This document shows positions 35,562-36,733 of a stretch of 36,733 nucleotides of DNA, piece by piece; the first letter of the stretch is position 1; every line of letters starts with the position of its first letter. The DNA is taken from positions 1-36,733 of the forward strand of contig CAXKVV010000693.1 of assembly GCA_964058805.1 (NCBI GenBank), in the 5' to 3' direction. Origin of the DNA: Schoenoplectus triqueter. Its lineage: Eukaryota; Streptophyta; Magnoliopsida; Poales; Cyperaceae. The position numbers and the translations under genes were made by a program. The notes beneath the pieces are model-generated. The model did not search any database, had not been told where the DNA came from, and saw nothing but the letters and a program-made list of their open reading frames with translations.

Positions 35562-36733
35562 ACATAAGTAAGATGCTTTAGAAACTGCTATTACAAAAAG
35601 TGATTGAGCTTTTAACATTTTTGCTCATAACTACACATAATCTCATGGAAATTAATACAACTACTCCTAATTACGCCAATTGTAAAATTGTCCAATTAAA
35701 ACTTCGATATGAATATTCTATAACGCCATTTTTGCACAAAACATAAGTAAGATGCGTTAAAAACTGGCGTTTAAACAAGTTGTTTGGCTTTATGAAAATT
35801 TTTGGCCGCACAACTGCACATAATTTCGTGCAAATTAAAACAATTACTCCTGATTACGCCTATTATAAGATTGTCCTATTAAAATTTCGATATGAATATT
35901 CTATGACGCTAATTCCGCGCAAGACATAAGTAAGATGCATTAAAAACTGTTGTCTGAACAAGTTGTATGAGTTTTTCATAATTTTTGGCCGCGTAACTAC
36001 ATATAATTTCATGCAAATTAATACAATCACTCCTAATTACGCATATTATAAAATTGTCGAATTAGAACTTCGATATGAATATTCTATAACGCTAATATTG
36101 CACAAAACATAAGTAAGATGCCCTAAAAACCTCTGTTTAAACTAGTTGTGTGGCTTTATGAAAATTTATGGCCGCATATCTACACATAATTTGGTGCAAA
36201 TTAATATAATCACTCCTAATTATGCCTATTATAAGATTGTTCAGTTAACACTTCAAAATGAATATTTTAAGGCACTATATTTCCTCAAAACATAAGTAAG
36301 ATGCATTAGAAACTGCTATTTAGAAAAGTTAAGTTTTTTAAGATATTTGGCCTCATAACTACATATAATTTCGTGAAAATTAATATAATTACTCCTAATT
36401 GTGCCCATTAAAATATCAGCCGATTAGCACTTCGATATGAACATTCTACGACACTAGGTTTGCACAAGACATAAGTAGGATGCATTAAAACAGCTGTTTA
36501 AACAGTTGTTTGTGTTTATCAAAATTTTTGGCCGCATAAATATACATAATTTCATGCAAATTAATATAATTACTCATAATTATGCCTATTATAAGATTGT
36601 CAAATTAACACTTCGATACGAACATCATAGGACGCTATTTTTTCATAAGACATAAGTAGGATACATTAGAAATTGCTTTTTAAACAAGTTGTATAAGATT
36701 TTTAACATTTATCGCCTCATAACGACACATAAT
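35562..36733 (+). repeat. HOR copy 14, partial (cut by window end)
   Basis: This copy comprises monomers 1 to 6 plus the first 84 bp of monomer 7, which starts at 36650. It has C in monomer 2 and C in monomer 6, as in most copies. A private T at 36543 in monomer 6 replaces C. The diagnostic monomers 10 to 14 are outside the window, so its haplotype cannot be assigned. Confidence 0.97.

Larger units (their letters stand above)
1..36733 (+). repeat. Satellite array: about 183-bp monomers in a 15-monomer HOR
   Basis: The whole window is a head-to-tail tandem array. The landmark ACATAAGTAAGATGC, or a close variant, recurs every 179 to 184 bp from end to end, always on the + strand. The fifteen-monomer order recurs every 2734 to 2737 bp, giving 13 full copies and one partial. 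Base composition is about 28% G+C, counted by hand on a by-eye consensus. Monomers within a unit are clearly diverged, while equivalent monomers in different units are almost identical. This two-level pattern is known from centromeric higher-order repeats such as primate alpha satellite and is explained by unequal exchange or conversion acting on the whole unit. A centromeric or pericentromeric location is inferred from this architecture, not shown. No unique DNA, inversion, insertion or gene interrupts it, and both window edges lie inside the array. Confidence 0.98.

Noticed and set aside
1..36733. Primate alpha satellite.
   Set aside because: Monomers are about 183 bp rather than 171 bp, there is no CENP-B box, and the sequence does not resemble the alpha consensus.
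1..36733. CRISPR array, because of a short exact landmark at even spacing.
   Set aside because: The intervals are themselves homologous and near 183 bp, far longer than CRISPR spacers, and there are no cas-like genes.
1..36733. Transposon or retroelement insertion within the array.
   Set aside because: Every stretch aligns to the monomer series with no interruption, terminal repeat or target duplication; copy lengths vary by at most 3 bp.
1..36733. An unknown protein-coding or RNA-based system.
   Set aside because: The sequence is fully accounted for by satellite monomers. Stop codons recur in two frames at each ACATAAGTAA landmark, and I saw no tRNA-like, rRNA-like or promoter-like element. 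I did not run a six-frame translation of every base.
1..36733. Inverted or strand-switching blocks of monomers.
   Set aside because: The landmark is in the same orientation throughout; no reverse-complement landmark run was found.
1..36733. A specific species or named satellite family.
   Set aside because: Several groups have satellites with about 180-bp or 360-bp periods, but I could not match this sequence to one from memory with any confidence.

Overview
This window is a single uninterrupted block of tandem satellite DNA from a eukaryotic nuclear genome, most likely centromeric or pericentromeric heterochromatin. No gene, RNA gene, transposon or unique sequence was found. The basic unit is a monomer of about 183 bp (179 to 184 bp), about 72% A+T by hand count on a by-eye consensus. 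All monomers lie head to tail on the + strand. Fifteen divergent monomers form a higher-order repeat (HOR) of 2734 to 2737 bp. The window holds 13 complete HOR copies and a partial fourteenth (1172 bp, six monomers and 84 bp of the seventh). Both window ends are inside the array, so its true length and flanks are not visible.

The copies begin at 2, 2736, 5471, 8207, 10944, 13680, 16416, 19151, 21887, 24622, 27357, 30092, 32826 and 35562. The phase is arbitrary: I cut every monomer before the ACATAAGTA motif that falls at the window start. Monomers inside one HOR differ by many substitutions and small indels. The same monomer in different HOR copies is nearly identical, with only a handful of differences per 2.7 kb. 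This is the hallmark of a HOR that formed once and was then amplified and homogenised as a unit.

The monomers fall into two types. Type A (monomers 1, 5, 7, 9, 12) has a GAAA-TGC-like or GAAACAGC-like segment near base 20, a CTCATAAC or CCCGTAAC segment in place of GGCCGCATAAC, and lacks an exact GTTTAAAC. Type B (the other ten) has GGCCGCATAAC-like sequence, and nine of the ten carry an exact GTTTAAAC near base 29. The order is A BBB AB AB ABB ABBB, which suggests an ancestral AB dimer of about 366 bp with later gains or losses of monomers.

Shared variants divide the copies into three haplotypes: I (copies 1, 2, 12), II (copies 3, 4, 5, 6, 8, with 13 a mosaic) and III (copies 7, 9, 10, 11). 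All HOR length variation can be assigned to two homopolymer-rich sites, in monomers 8 and 11.

The host cannot be named from sequence alone. The repeat is not primate alpha satellite, and I do not recognise it as any satellite whose sequence I can recall reliably. Plants and invertebrates are both possible; the lack of CpG depletion mildly favours a genome or array with little CpG methylation-driven decay. The main biological interest is the regular 15-monomer HOR, its two-type substructure, a conserved dyad motif that could be a protein-binding box, and a readable record of exchange between neighbouring copies.
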